DNA from: Ktedonobacteria bacterium brp13
Lineage (GTDB): Bacteria > Chloroflexota > Ktedonobacteria > Ktedonobacterales > Ktedonobacteraceae
Length of the DNA stretch: 64,000 nt
Direction: 5' to 3'
Assembly: GCA_015099395.1 (NCBI GenBank)
Contig: AP024096.1
Coordinates: forward strand, 6,675,485 to 6,739,484
Shown: positions 1-8,407 of the stretch, in pieces
Position numbering within the stretch: the stretch's first letter is position 1
How the letters are laid out: the number at the start of each line of letters is the position of its first letter
The notes under the pieces: generated by a model
Databases searched by the model: none
What the model was told of the DNA's origin: nothing
The model's input: the letters and a program-made list of their open reading frames with translations, nothing else
Position numbers and translations under genes: made by a program

Positions 1-1221
1 ATGGAAGGTCCTACACCTGTTAGCGCACTGATCCACGCGGCGACGATGGTTGCGGCTGGTGTCTATATGGTGGCTCGTACGTTCCCGCTCTTCTCAGCTG
101 CGGCTCCCTTTGCTTTAGAGGTGGTGGCTTCGGTCGGTGCATTTACGGCATTCTTTGCTGCGACGATTGCGCTGGTCCAGTCAGACTTCAAACGTGTCCT
201 GGCCTTCTCGACGATCAGCCAGTTGGGCTATATGTTCGTTGGTATCGGTGTCTCTACGCCTGATATCGGCGTTGGCCCTGGCATGTTCCACCTGTTCACA
301 CACGCATTCTTCAAGGCTCTGCTCTTCCTGGGTGCCGGTAGTGTGCTGCACGCTCTGCATCATGCGATGCATAAAGAGGTACAGGATGTACGCCTGATGG
401 GTGGCTTGGCCTCGAAGATGCCGATCACTGCGATTACCTGGTTGGTTGCGGTGCTGGCGATCTCTGGTTTCCCTGGTTTCTCCGGTTTCTGGAGTAAAGA
501 AGAGATTATTGGGCTGGCGTTACAGAATGGTCATCCGGTGATCTATGCTCTGACTCTGGTGACTGCTGGTCTGACGGCCTTCTACATGCTACGAGCCTTT
601 ATCCTGGCCTTCGGTGGTAAGGGTGGTAAGCTCGGTGGTCTGTGGGGTGGTCCATATCGCGGGTATGGTGAGGTCCATGAGTCTCCTAAGACGATGACCA
701 TTCCGTTGATTATCCTGGCTGTCTTCTCGATCTTCGCTGGTTACTGGACCGGTTTCTTCAGCTATGTTAACGTGACCGGCGTTCATGTCCCGAATCTAGA
801 CTTTGTTACACTGCTTGCTGATCCTCTCACCTGGGTTGGTGTGGTTATAGCCTGGATTGGTCTGGGTTTTGCCTGGTTCGTGTATGGTCGCTATGATCTG
901 GTGAAGATCAATCAGTTTGTGCAGTCGAACGCTTTGCTGCGCACACTGCACCGTATTCTGTTCAACCGCTACTATATCGATACTTTCTACACTTGGCTCA
1001 CCCAATTCGTTGTGCTCGGTCTCGCGGGTCTCGCCCAATGGTTTGATGCCAATATCGTTGATGGTATCGTCAATGGTGTCGCATTCGGTGTGACCGAGGC
1101 TGGTAAGGGTGCGCGCCATATCGAGACCGGTCGTGTACAGTCGTACATGCTGGGTTTCTTTGGCGGTGTTGCGGTGCTGGCTGTTGTGGTCGTTATTCTG
1201 GTCTCCACGGTCTGGAAGTGA
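1..1221 (+). CDS. nuoL: NADH-quinone oxidoreductase subunit L, C-terminal part (5' end outside window)
   Basis: This is a proton-pumping antiporter-like membrane subunit of respiratory complex I. The window opens inside the gene: the first visible residues, MEGPTPVSALIHAATM, are a conserved internal NuoL motif and not a start. About 406 residues remain. They include the HAFFKALLFLGAG helix that carries channel lysine and histidine residues, and many hydrophobic segments. The C-terminal part, from about residue 300, should contain the long lateral helix and final anchor helix typical of NuoL. nuoM starts 12 nt after the stop, so this is the distal end of a nuo operon. The identification is secure; the missing N-terminal part cannot be judged. 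Confidence 0.95.
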   Translation: MEGPTPVSALIHAATMVAAGVYMVARTFPLFSAAAPFALEVVASVGAFTAFFAATIALVQSDFKRVLAFSTISQLGYMFVGIGVSTPDIGVGPGMFHLFTHAFFKALLFLGAGSVLHALHHAMHKEVQDVRLMGGLASKMPITAITWLVAVLAISGFPGFSGFWSKEEIIGLALQNGHPVIYALTLVTAGLTAFYMLRAFILAFGGKGGKLGGLWGGPYRGYGEVHESPKTMTIPLIILAVFSIFAGYWTGFFSYVNVTGVHVPNLDFVTLLADPLTWVGVVIAWIGLGFAWFVYGRYDLVKINQFVQSNALLRTLHRILFNRYYIDTFYTWLTQFVVLGLAGLAQWFDANIVDGIVNGVAFGVTEAGKGARHIETGRVQSYMLGFFGGVAVLAVVVVILVSTVWK

Positions 1222-1233
1222 GGATAGATAGAC

Positions 1234-2832
1234 ATGTCGATTTTCGGTTCTGATCTCACATGGATTATCCTGCTTCCCGTGCTGGGAGGCATCATTCTCT
1301 ATGCATTTCCAACAAAATGGGCGCGCTGGGTTGCGTTGCTCGCCTCGGCTGCGACGTTTGTCCTGTCGATGGTCATTTTCTTCCGTATCCTGTCGGCCAA
1401 TGGTATTACAGGCTTCGGTAGTTTACAGCACTTGCCCGATTTTATTAATACGTCCTGGATTAATGTTACCGAAGGCAACACGCACTTTCAGGTACGCTAC
1501 TTCCTGGGCGTTGACGGTTTAAGTCTGCCGATGGTCATCCTGAATGCTTTATTGACCATGCTAACGGTGATCAGCGGTTGGAAGAGAGATAACGTTAAAA
1601 ATTATCTGGCGCTGCTGCTTTTCCTTGAAGCTGGTGTGATGGGCGTCTTTATGGCGTTGGACATCTTCCTCTTCTTCCTGGCCTGGGAAGTCGAGCTGAT
1701 CCCGATGTTCCTGCTCATCGGTATCTGGGGCAGTACTGCTGAGAAGCATGGGATGCCTGGTCGTATCTATTCGGCCTGGAAGTTCCTGCTGTATACATTC
1801 TTCGGCAGTATCTTTATGCTAGCCGGATTTGTGTTGCTGTACTTCAAAGTCGGCAGCACCGATATGCAGTACCTGTCGACGCACCTGATTGGCGGTACTA
1901 CATCTGTCTTTGGTATCTCTATCACATTCCAGTTGTTGACATTCTTGCTAGTCTTTATGGCCTTCGCGGTCAAGATTCCAATGTTCCCGTTTCACACGTG
2001 GCTACCGGATGCGCACACAGATGCGCCGACCGAGGTCAGTGTGTTGCTGGCGGGTATCTTGCTGAAGATGGGTGCTTATGGCCTGATTCGCGTCTGCTTT
2101 GCACTCTTCCCTGGTGGCCTTGCTCAGTTCGCTGGGTGGCTGGCGGTGATTGCAGTCATTAATATCATCTATGGTGCGGCGATCTGTCTTGTGCAGAAGG
2201 ATATGAAGAAGTTGATCGCGTACTCCAGTGTGAGCCATATGGGTATTATTCTGCTTGGTGTTGCGGCGGCGGCCGGTGCTGGCAATGGTATCTTCCCGGC
2301 CGGCGGTAGTGAGGCGTTCCGTCAGGTTGCACTGACTGGTGCGACGTTGCAGATGTTTAGCCACGGTATTATCACAGGCTTGCTCTTCTTCTGTGTCGGC
2401 GTGATCTATGATAAGGCGCATACACGTGAAATTGCGATCTTTGGTGGTGTTGCCAAGCGTATGCCGATGCTAGGGACGCTCTTTACGTTCGCTGCGCTGG
2501 CCTCGCTCGGCCTGCCTGGTCTGGCTGGTTTCGTCGCGGAGTATATGGTCTTCACCAGTAGCTTCCGCATCTGGACGATCCCGACGATTATTGCTGTCTT
2601 TACGATGATCCTGACTGCGGCATACCTGCTGTGGATGATCAAGCGTGTCTTCTTTGGCCCCTTCAATCCAAAATGGAGCTGGTTGCCAGATGCATCACCA
2701 CGTGAGTTGATCCCGCTGTTTGCTCTGGCTGCACTGATCGTCTTCGTTGGTATCTATCCAGCACCATTACTTGATGTGATCTCAAGCAGTTTACAGCCAA
2801 TTATTCATTCGGCTGTGACCATGATTAAGTAG
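1234..2832 (+). CDS. nuoM: NADH-quinone oxidoreductase subunit M
   Basis: Complex I antiporter-like subunit that takes part in proton translocation in the cytoplasmic membrane. The 532-residue length fits NuoM. A Trp-Glu pair lies at about 151-152 in the AWEVELIPM segment, where the family has its essential glutamate. KIPMFPFHTWLPDAH, at about 247-261, holds the conserved channel lysine and the broken-helix motif. The product has about 14 hydrophobic segments. It follows nuoL by 12 nt with a weak purine-rich ribosome site (gaggat) and is followed by nuoN after 112 nt, so the order nuoL-M-N matches the usual operon. Confidence 0.96.
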   Translation: MSIFGSDLTWIILLPVLGGIILYAFPTKWARWVALLASAATFVLSMVIFFRILSANGITGFGSLQHLPDFINTSWINVTEGNTHFQVRYFLGVDGLSLPMVILNALLTMLTVISGWKRDNVKNYLALLLFLEAGVMGVFMALDIFLFFLAWEVELIPMFLLIGIWGSTAEKHGMPGRIYSAWKFLLYTFFGSIFMLAGFVLLYFKVGSTDMQYLSTHLIGGTTSVFGISITFQLLTFLLVFMAFAVKIPMFPFHTWLPDAHTDAPTEVSVLLAGILLKMGAYGLIRVCFALFPGGLAQFAGWLAVIAVINIIYGAAICLVQKDMKKLIAYSSVSHMGIILLGVAAAAGAGNGIFPAGGSEAFRQVALTGATLQMFSHGIITGLLFFCVGVIYDKAHTREIAIFGGVAKRMPMLGTLFTFAALASLGLPGLAGFVAEYMVFTSSFRIWTIPTIIAVFTMILTAAYLLWMIKRVFFGPFNPKWSWLPDASPRELIPLFALAALIVFVGIYPAPLLDVISSSLQPIIHSAVTMIK

Positions 2833-2944
2833 GAGAGATCTCCCATGCGGTTGCGGTTGGCATGTCTGCGATCTCTGTACTGTCTGTAGAGTGAGTACTG
2901 TAGCGATCGTAGAGGCCATCCGACTGAAGGGAGAAGGAGTAGTT

Positions 2945-4438
2945 ATGACTTTTCAAATATCCGATCTCTACCTGCTAGCACCTGAAATCTCGCTGACGCT
3001 GCTGGCGTTGGTGGTAATGGTCGTCGACCTGTTTGTCAAACGACATGCTGTTGTGGCTGGTACTGCTCTGATCGGTTTAATTATACCTGCGGGCTTTACG
3101 ATTGCCCAGGCGTTGACGTTTACAAGTCCTCGGACCGGTTTCTTTCAGATGCTGGTATTAGATCAGTATTCTCTGTTTTTTGAAGTAATCTTTCTTATTC
3201 TCGCTGTGATTATGATCTTGTCCTCCTATAGCTATATAGGAAAATATGTCAAATCATACGGTGAGTTTTATGTGCTCTTGCTTTTATCAGTTGTCGGTAT
3301 GATGCTGATGGCGAGCACAAGCGAGCTGATCACGATCTACATCGCTCTTGAATTAACGAGCTTCCCGCTCTATATCATGGCTGGCTTGCTGCGTAAGAGC
3401 GCCAAGTCGTCTGAGGCTGCGGTGAAGTACGTGCTGCTCGGCGCTATGTCTTCGGCGATCCTGCTCTATGGTTTCGCGCTTCTGTACGGTCTGACCGGGA
3501 CAACCGATCTGGCTGGCATTGCGCATACCTTCACGACCTTCAGTAACGGTAACCTGATGGTTATTGTTGCGGACGTGTTGATCATTGCTGGCTTTGGTTT
3601 CAAGATCTCGGCGGTTCCGTTCCACATGTGGGCACCGGACATCTATGAGGGCGCACCAACGCCTGCGACGGCCTTCTTCTCGGTTGGCTCGAAGGCGGCT
3701 GGCTTCGCGGCATTGATTCGCGTACTGATCGCTGGTGGGCTCTGGCAGGTTGATGTGTTGCCATTAGTGACGGTGCTGGCTATCGTGGCTGTGCTGACGA
3801 TGACGCTTGGTAACTTCGTAGCGGCAGTGCAGACGAATGCCAAACGTATGATGGCCTACTCAAGTATTGCGCAGGCTGGCTATATTCTGGTGGGAGTCGT
3901 GGCGACCGTTGCGATGGCCTCACATAATAAGGCAAGTGCTGCGTCTGGTATCTCAGCGGTCCTGCTCTTCATTCTAGTCTATGCTGTTACCAACCTGGGT
4001 GCCTTCGCTGGTATTATTGCCCTGGGCAACCTGACCGGTGGTGATAAGATCGAAGACTTCCGTGGCCTGTGGCAGCGTGCTCCCTGGCTGAGTGTCTGTA
4101 CAGCGCTCTGTTTGCTTTCATTGGCTGGTATCCCGCCAATGGCTGGCTTCTTTAGTAAGCTGTTCATCTTCTCATCTGCCTGGCAGCTTGGTCAGCAGTG
4201 GCTGGTGATTGTTGCCCTGCTCAATAGTGTGATCTCGTTGGTCTACTATGGACGTATCGTGAAGTCAATGTTCTTCGATGCGCCACTCAAGAAAGACCAT
4301 CTGGTCCCATCACTGGGCCTGAGCACATCGATCACCCTGGCGACTGTCGCTCTGATCGTCCTGACGATCATCGTCGGCGTCGTGTTGGACGCAGCCAATC
4401 CGGCAGCCTACAACCTCTTTGCTACCCTGATCCACTAA
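2945..4438 (+). CDS. nuoN: NADH-quinone oxidoreductase subunit N
   Basis: Third antiporter-like membrane subunit of complex I. The frame is open from a GTG at 2891, but the ATG at 2945 is chosen because it has a strong ribosome site (GGGAGAAGGAG) just upstream and gives the usual hydrophobic N-terminus (MTFQISDLYLL). The product is 497 residues. Glu136 in ELTSFPLYIMAG is the conserved channel glutamate, and HMWAPDIYEGAPTP near 227 is the broken-helix motif. It is the last gene of the nuo operon in this window, since a strong bidirectional terminator lies 45 nt downstream and the next gene is convergent. Confidence 0.95.
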   Translation: MTFQISDLYLLAPEISLTLLALVVMVVDLFVKRHAVVAGTALIGLIIPAGFTIAQALTFTSPRTGFFQMLVLDQYSLFFEVIFLILAVIMILSSYSYIGKYVKSYGEFYVLLLLSVVGMMLMASTSELITIYIALELTSFPLYIMAGLLRKSAKSSEAAVKYVLLGAMSSAILLYGFALLYGLTGTTDLAGIAHTFTTFSNGNLMVIVADVLIIAGFGFKISAVPFHMWAPDIYEGAPTPATAFFSVGSKAAGFAALIRVLIAGGLWQVDVLPLVTVLAIVAVLTMTLGNFVAAVQTNAKRMMAYSSIAQAGYILVGVVATVAMASHNKASAASGISAVLLFILVYAVTNLGAFAGIIALGNLTGGDKIEDFRGLWQRAPWLSVCTALCLLSLAGIPPMAGFFSKLFIFSSAWQLGQQWLVIVALLNSVISLVYYGRIVKSMFFDAPLKKDHLVPSLGLSTSITLATVALIVLTIIVGVVLDAANPAAYNLFATLIH

Positions 4439-4482
4439 TCTGCGTACAACGCAGCGGATCAGCGTATGTTGAAGTCGCAGAA

Positions 4483-4532
4483 ACAACAAAAAGGATGCAA
4501 CCGAATATATACTGGTTGCATCCTTTTTGTTG
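4483..4532. terminator. Bidirectional intrinsic terminator after nuoN
   Basis: A perfect stem of about 19-20 bp (arms 4483-4502 and 4513-4532) surrounds a roughly 10-nt loop. The outer part is A-rich on the left and T-rich on the right, so it can end transcription of nuoN on + and of the convergent anti-sigma gene on -. Confidence 0.9.
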
Positions 4533-4592
4533 CTTCTTTCCTCTTTACTATAAACTTCATAAGAAACGTATTGTGAACCGTGCTATGATCTT

Positions 4593-5705
4593 TTAGTGGC
4601 AAACGTGTCCACCAATAAGCTGCATGCATTGTTCTTTGCTAATGACCACGATTTTTCCTGCATAGTCTACCTCAAGAAAAATGTAGCGAGTGCCGGCAGC
4701 ATTCTTGAAGAGGGAAATCATTGATCGCCCTGGTGGCATGGAGCCCGGTCCAGACCAGATAATTTCTGGGAAGAGTTGCTGATCGATGGGAAAGCCATAG
4801 AAGCTTCCTCCTTCAGGATGGGGATCGGCTGCCAGTTGTTGTAAAGGGGTAATTTGCCAGTGCGCCCCATCCTCTGGAGAAGTAATATTCAGCATAATCG
4901 TTTGACCGCTACGATCCAGGTATTGCACGCGAATAACCCCAACGCTGATGCCATCGATTGTTCCCAACGGTAATACTATCGTGGGCAGGGTTACTGGTTG
5001 TTGCTTGTGACCAGTAGTCAGAGAAGAGAGCGCTGTAGCGTGGATCGTTCCTTGCTGCGACGATTTAAACGCATAATAGAAGCGAAACTCTTTTTTTGTG
5101 GTAATCTCGATCTCTTTTAAGGCAAAAGTCCCGCTGCTATTTTGAGCGAGCAGGGATTGTTGCTGTGTTGTCCATACCATGCGCTCTGCGATTGAGGTCG
5201 TTCTATTACCTGGTAGTGAGGTATTCCGCAGGGTCATGATGAGGCCTCCGAGTAGGAGTACACAACATACTGCAATCCCAATACCGAGATAGATGGCTCG
5301 TACGCGCTTTCGCGCAAGGAGAGCAGGATTATACTTACTCGGTGAGTGGAAAGAAGCCTGTGTCTGTCTGACATGCTCTGCTGTAGTATGTCCTTTCTCA
5401 CTCTCTTCTTGCTCAATACGTGCCAGAATAGTGTGAACCATTGACTGGGAATAGGGGCTTGTAGGTGCTAGTGTAGAAGGATTAGATGGCTGCTCTGTTT
5501 CTGAGAGTGTGCCGAGCGCGTGATGAAGATGAGTGACCTCCTCGAAAAGGCGTTGGCATTCCTGACAATTTTGCAGATAGTGCTCAACCTGTACTTTTTC
5601 GTCAGCATCAAGTTCATTCGTCGCGTAAGCATCGAATAGTGGTAACCGTTCTTCATGCAAAGCGCTTACATGAACAGACGAATCCTTCTGATTTCTGGTA
5701 TTCAT
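4593..5705 (-). CDS. Membrane anti-sigma factor with N-terminal zinc-finger-like motif
   Basis: Probably binds and inhibits the ECF sigma factor encoded immediately upstream (3-nt gap). Of 370 residues, the N-terminal cytoplasmic part carries a ZAS/zf-HC2-like motif, His42-x4-Cys47-x2-Cys50 (usual spacing is H-x3-C-x2-C). One transmembrane helix lies at about 138-159, after a basic RKRVR stretch. The remaining 210 residues would be extracytoplasmic and contain no domain I recognise. The tail has two further cysteines close to the C-terminus (EQCMQLIGGHVCH). The family role is known from sigma/anti-sigma pairs; the signal sensed here is unknown. Confidence 0.8.
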   Translation of the reverse strand: MNTRNQKDSSVHVSALHEERLPLFDAYATNELDADEKVQVEHYLQNCQECQRLFEEVTHLHHALGTLSETEQPSNPSTLAPTSPYSQSMVHTILARIEQEESEKGHTTAEHVRQTQASFHSPSKYNPALLARKRVRAIYLGIGIAVCCVLLLGGLIMTLRNTSLPGNRTTSIAERMVWTTQQQSLLAQNSSGTFALKEIEITTKKEFRFYYAFKSSQQGTIHATALSSLTTGHKQQPVTLPTIVLPLGTIDGISVGVIRVQYLDRSGQTIMLNITSPEDGAHWQITPLQQLAADPHPEGGSFYGFPIDQQLFPEIIWSGPGSMPPGRSMISLFKNAAGTRYIFLEVDYAGKIVVISKEQCMQLIGGHVCH

Positions 5706-5708
5706 CGA

Positions 5709-6380
5709 TTATTTCTCCTGCTCTAACGCTTTGTAGACGGAACGTAAAACAACCAGCCCTCGTGTCACTCGTTTGCGTACCGCTTCTTTTGTCATGCCTG
5801 AACGATCTGCGATTTCAGTGTAGCGTTCACCTGCGACAAATCGTAAGATGATGCACAATGCATCTTCTGTTGCAAGCTGACTGAGCGCCTCATGTAACAA
5901 CTCACGTACAACATAACGATCCTCCCATGCTGCAACAAAACTTTGAGGTTTTTTCGCGGACTCGCTGATCTGAATAGTATCGGTGTGATCCTCAGGCGAA
6001 AGAGCTATTCCGGTCCGCTTGTACCTGCTCTGTTGTTTAAGAAAGGTCAGCGCCTGATTTGTTGCAATACGATAGAGCCAGGGAGCCAGAGGATGGTTCA
6101 GGCTGAAGCGAGCCGTGTGCGCACTATTTTGTGCTGCAGATTGCCCATGGTGTAGTTGCTCGGGTGGTTGCCAGCGGGGTAAGTCGTAAAATGCTGCGAT
6201 AAATGTCTCCTGGGTCAGGTCACGAGCATTTTCCCAATTTCCCAGAATCGATTGGAGGTACGTAAGTATAGGAGTTTCATAGACAAGAACAAGCTTGCCA
6301 AAAGCATTATGATCTCCACAAGCAGCCTTCCTTATATATTCATGCTCGCTATTGCCAGATACTGTTTCTTCATCGAACAC
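5709..6380 (-). CDS. ECF-type RNA polymerase sigma factor
   Basis: A 223-residue extracytoplasmic-function sigma factor. Region 2 is visible at about 29-70 (YLQSILGNWENARDLTQETF, with the core-binding DLTQETF). Region 4, at about 168-215, includes the helix-turn-helix around GERYTEIADRSGMTKEAVRK. The linker between them is longer than in typical ECF factors, with Gln/His-rich and Ser-rich parts. It is the first gene of a two-gene unit with the membrane anti-sigma factor, the usual arrangement for signal-responsive ECF systems. The target regulon is unknown; such factors commonly control their own promoter, but I saw no clear motif. Confidence 0.9.
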   Translation of the reverse strand: MFDEETVSGNSEHEYIRKAACGDHNAFGKLVLVYETPILTYLQSILGNWENARDLTQETFIAAFYDLPRWQPPEQLHHGQSAAQNSAHTARFSLNHPLAPWLYRIATNQALTFLKQQSRYKRTGIALSPEDHTDTIQISESAKKPQSFVAAWEDRYVVRELLHEALSQLATEDALCIILRFVAGERYTEIADRSGMTKEAVRKRVTRGLVVLRSVYKALEQEK

Positions 6381-6701
6381 CTTATTTATATTTCCTTCTT
6401 ATCCACTTGGATTGATTGCGACTGAATATGGTCCATCTCTATGTTCATCTATAAGATAGAAACTCCTTTGCAGGCCAAAAGCGGACAAAATCAGGGCTCT
6501 TGTTTTTCAAGAGCCCTGAAAAGATTATTTACCAGGAATTGAGATCAGGCTGATATAATATTCGCTGTTATGTCTTTTTAATATTTATTATTCCGACGCT
6601 TTTAATATGTGATGTTGCTCTTTACATCTTTTTGAAAAGAGTCTAACGCTATATCTCTGGCAACGCTGTTGCTGACCAGCCATCGTGTGGCACCATTGTC
6701 T
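6381..6701. other. Intergenic region between sigma factor and phosphotransferase
   Basis: This AT-rich 321-bp gap should contain the promoter of the ECF sigma gene on the - strand. I see no small gene. Its only clear structure is the terminator hairpin at 6491-6519. Confidence 0.6.
6491..6519 (-). terminator. Intrinsic terminator for the phosphotransferase gene
   Basis: A perfect 12-bp stem (TCAGGGCTCTTG and its complement) with a 5-nt loop. Read on the - strand it is followed by TTTT, so it fits the gene ending at 6702. Confidence 0.75.
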
Positions 6702-7763
6702 TTATGCTTTGTTGCTATTCCAGCGTGCAATGTGTTGTAGTAGTTTTGAGCGGTTGTTGGTGAGCCATGCTTCGCGCCAGAAGGAGTGTTGTACGCGGTC
6801 GCGTATAACTGCGTCGGTCTCCAGACCTGCGAGATAGCGACCGGTGCGGTGGACGAATGAGACTGCGTCGCGCAGGCGCATGACGTCAGGGATGGCTTGC
6901 AGCTCGGCTGCGCTTAGTGGGAGCTGTGCTATGTATGCGGCTCCAAAGGTGTCGATGATCTCCCATTCGCGCTCTGTTCCTGTAGTGCCGTATGGCCACC
7001 AACTCAGGGCGATACTCAGGTCGAAGATACGGATATCGACGCCGGAGAAGTCGAAGTCGAGGACGGCTGTGATGCGGTTGTCTTTGACAAGGACGTTGCC
7101 GGGATCGTAGTCGCGGTGCAGAATCTGTTGTGGAAGTTCTTCGTATAGTTTTTCTGTCTGTTCTATGATACTGCTAAACTGAGACTGGAGCTGTTTGCGT
7201 TGTTCTCTATCGATGGGGAGCTGTTCTATGGCGATCAGCGGATCTGGTACGAGTGGGTGACAATGTGCGAGATCTCCAAATGTGGTGACCTCCGGTGCTT
7301 GAAAGTCTGCCAGCGGTAGCTTTGCGAGTCCTGCATCGAGGAGGGCCAGGGTGGTGCCTGCTGCATGCGCCAGTAGCAGGTTATGACGCTGTGGTGGCCG
7401 ATCTACCAGTTCGCCAGGTAGACGGGTTGTGAGTGTGGCCCAGGATTGTGTGCCCTTTCCTTCTTGCTCTGTGAGTGGAAGTGCTATTGCACTATCATGT
7501 GTTTTGATAAGGAGTGGCAGTGCAAAGGGGAGTTGCTGGGCATGGAGTGCAGTGAGCAGATGGTCTTCATGCTGGATGCGTGCGAGGCTGTGCTGCCCGG
7601 GAACAATGCGTAGTACGAGTTCCTGTTCATCCTCTGTCTGAATGAGCCAGATACGGTTATTAGTCCCGCCCGCCATGGGTGTAATCTCCTGGGGATGAGC
7701 TACCGGCCATGCTGCCAGTAGTGTCGTGATATTTTTGCTATCCGTAGTATTGATAGTGTTCAT
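6702..7763 (-). CDS. Aminoglycoside/homoserine-type phosphotransferase (APH-fold kinase)
   Basis: A 353-residue small-molecule kinase of the protein-kinase-like APH/ChoK superfamily. The nucleotide-binding part starts with MAGGTNNRIWLI (about 30-41), followed by a lysine-free beta-strand LVLRIV. The catalytic loop is HRDYDPGNVL (about 216-225) and the metal-binding motif is LDFDFSG (235-241). Residues 110-160 look like the linker to the helical substrate lobe. Relatives phosphorylate homoserine, choline, methylthioribose or aminoglycosides; the sequence does not decide among these. It stands alone on the - strand with its own terminator. Resistance to an antibiotic should not be assumed. Confidence 0.8.
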   Translation of the reverse strand: MNTINTTDSKNITTLLAAWPVAHPQEITPMAGGTNNRIWLIQTEDEQELVLRIVPGQHSLARIQHEDHLLTALHAQQLPFALPLLIKTHDSAIALPLTEQEGKGTQSWATLTTRLPGELVDRPPQRHNLLLAHAAGTTLALLDAGLAKLPLADFQAPEVTTFGDLAHCHPLVPDPLIAIEQLPIDREQRKQLQSQFSSIIEQTEKLYEELPQQILHRDYDPGNVLVKDNRITAVLDFDFSGVDIRIFDLSIALSWWPYGTTGTEREWEIIDTFGAAYIAQLPLSAAELQAIPDVMRLRDAVSFVHRTGRYLAGLETDAVIRDRVQHSFWREAWLTNNRSKLLQHIARWNSNKA

Positions 7764-7865
7764 AAAAGATGGCCCCTTTCGCTATGCAGGTAGAATTTCA
7801 TTAATTGATGAAAGATCCAGAAGAGAATAGAGACATTCGCGTAAGATATCGCAAATGATCGAAAA

Positions 7866-8095
7866 ACAGAAAATGAAGCTTATGCCTCCCTCTCTGAGGG
7901 AGGACAGCCGCGCTGAGCGGCAGGAGGGAGGACATCGCTAGCAATTGCCTGTAATCCTCGATGACAGACAATGATGGCAAAGGTGATAGATAGCGTTTAA
8001 TGATAAAGTACAACGTAATTCGAGGATCTACTCCCCCCTGCCGCTATCGCGGCTTTCCCCCCTCAAAGAGGGAGGCTTTAGCGACATTTCCTGTT
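7866..8095. repeat. Pair of inverted, GC-rich hairpin repeats (MITE- or REP-like)
   Basis: The left arm (about 7866-7938) and right arm (about 8022-8095) are near reverse complements over roughly 65-70 nt. Each arm contains two small hairpins: CCTCCCTC...GAGGGAGG, and a GC palindrome around AGCCGCG...GCGGCAG. About 85 nt of AT-rich DNA separates them. A 13-nt direct repeat, CTTTCGCTATGCA, occurs outside both arms, at 7776-7788 and 8148-8160. The 644-bp gap between the phosphotransferase and the DprE1-like gene holds no convincing gene. Confidence 0.7.
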
Positions 8096-8407
8096 TTGAC
8101 GAGCATATGTCGTTTTTCTTTACCCCATTTCACCGATTCGTGTGGCTCTTTCGCTATGCACACATTACGCCAAATCAACCACAATTATATATGACGAACA
8201 ATCTGCAAGAAATAAAGGTGTATTTGATAGCTTGTGTCGTGTCCTCGCGTCTCTCTATAGACCTTTTGGCAGTCTGGGTAGCATCTCTCTACAGACATGC
8301 GTTATTATGAAGGTAAGAATGATGACTGTATGGTATTAAAAACGCAATCGTAGATGCCATTCAATTGCATGGGTGGCAGGAATATAAAATGAGGAATAGA
8401 TTGCATT

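Noticed and set aside
6702..7763. Antibiotic-resistance aminoglycoside kinase
   Set aside because: The fold is shared by many metabolic kinases and nothing in the context points to resistance.
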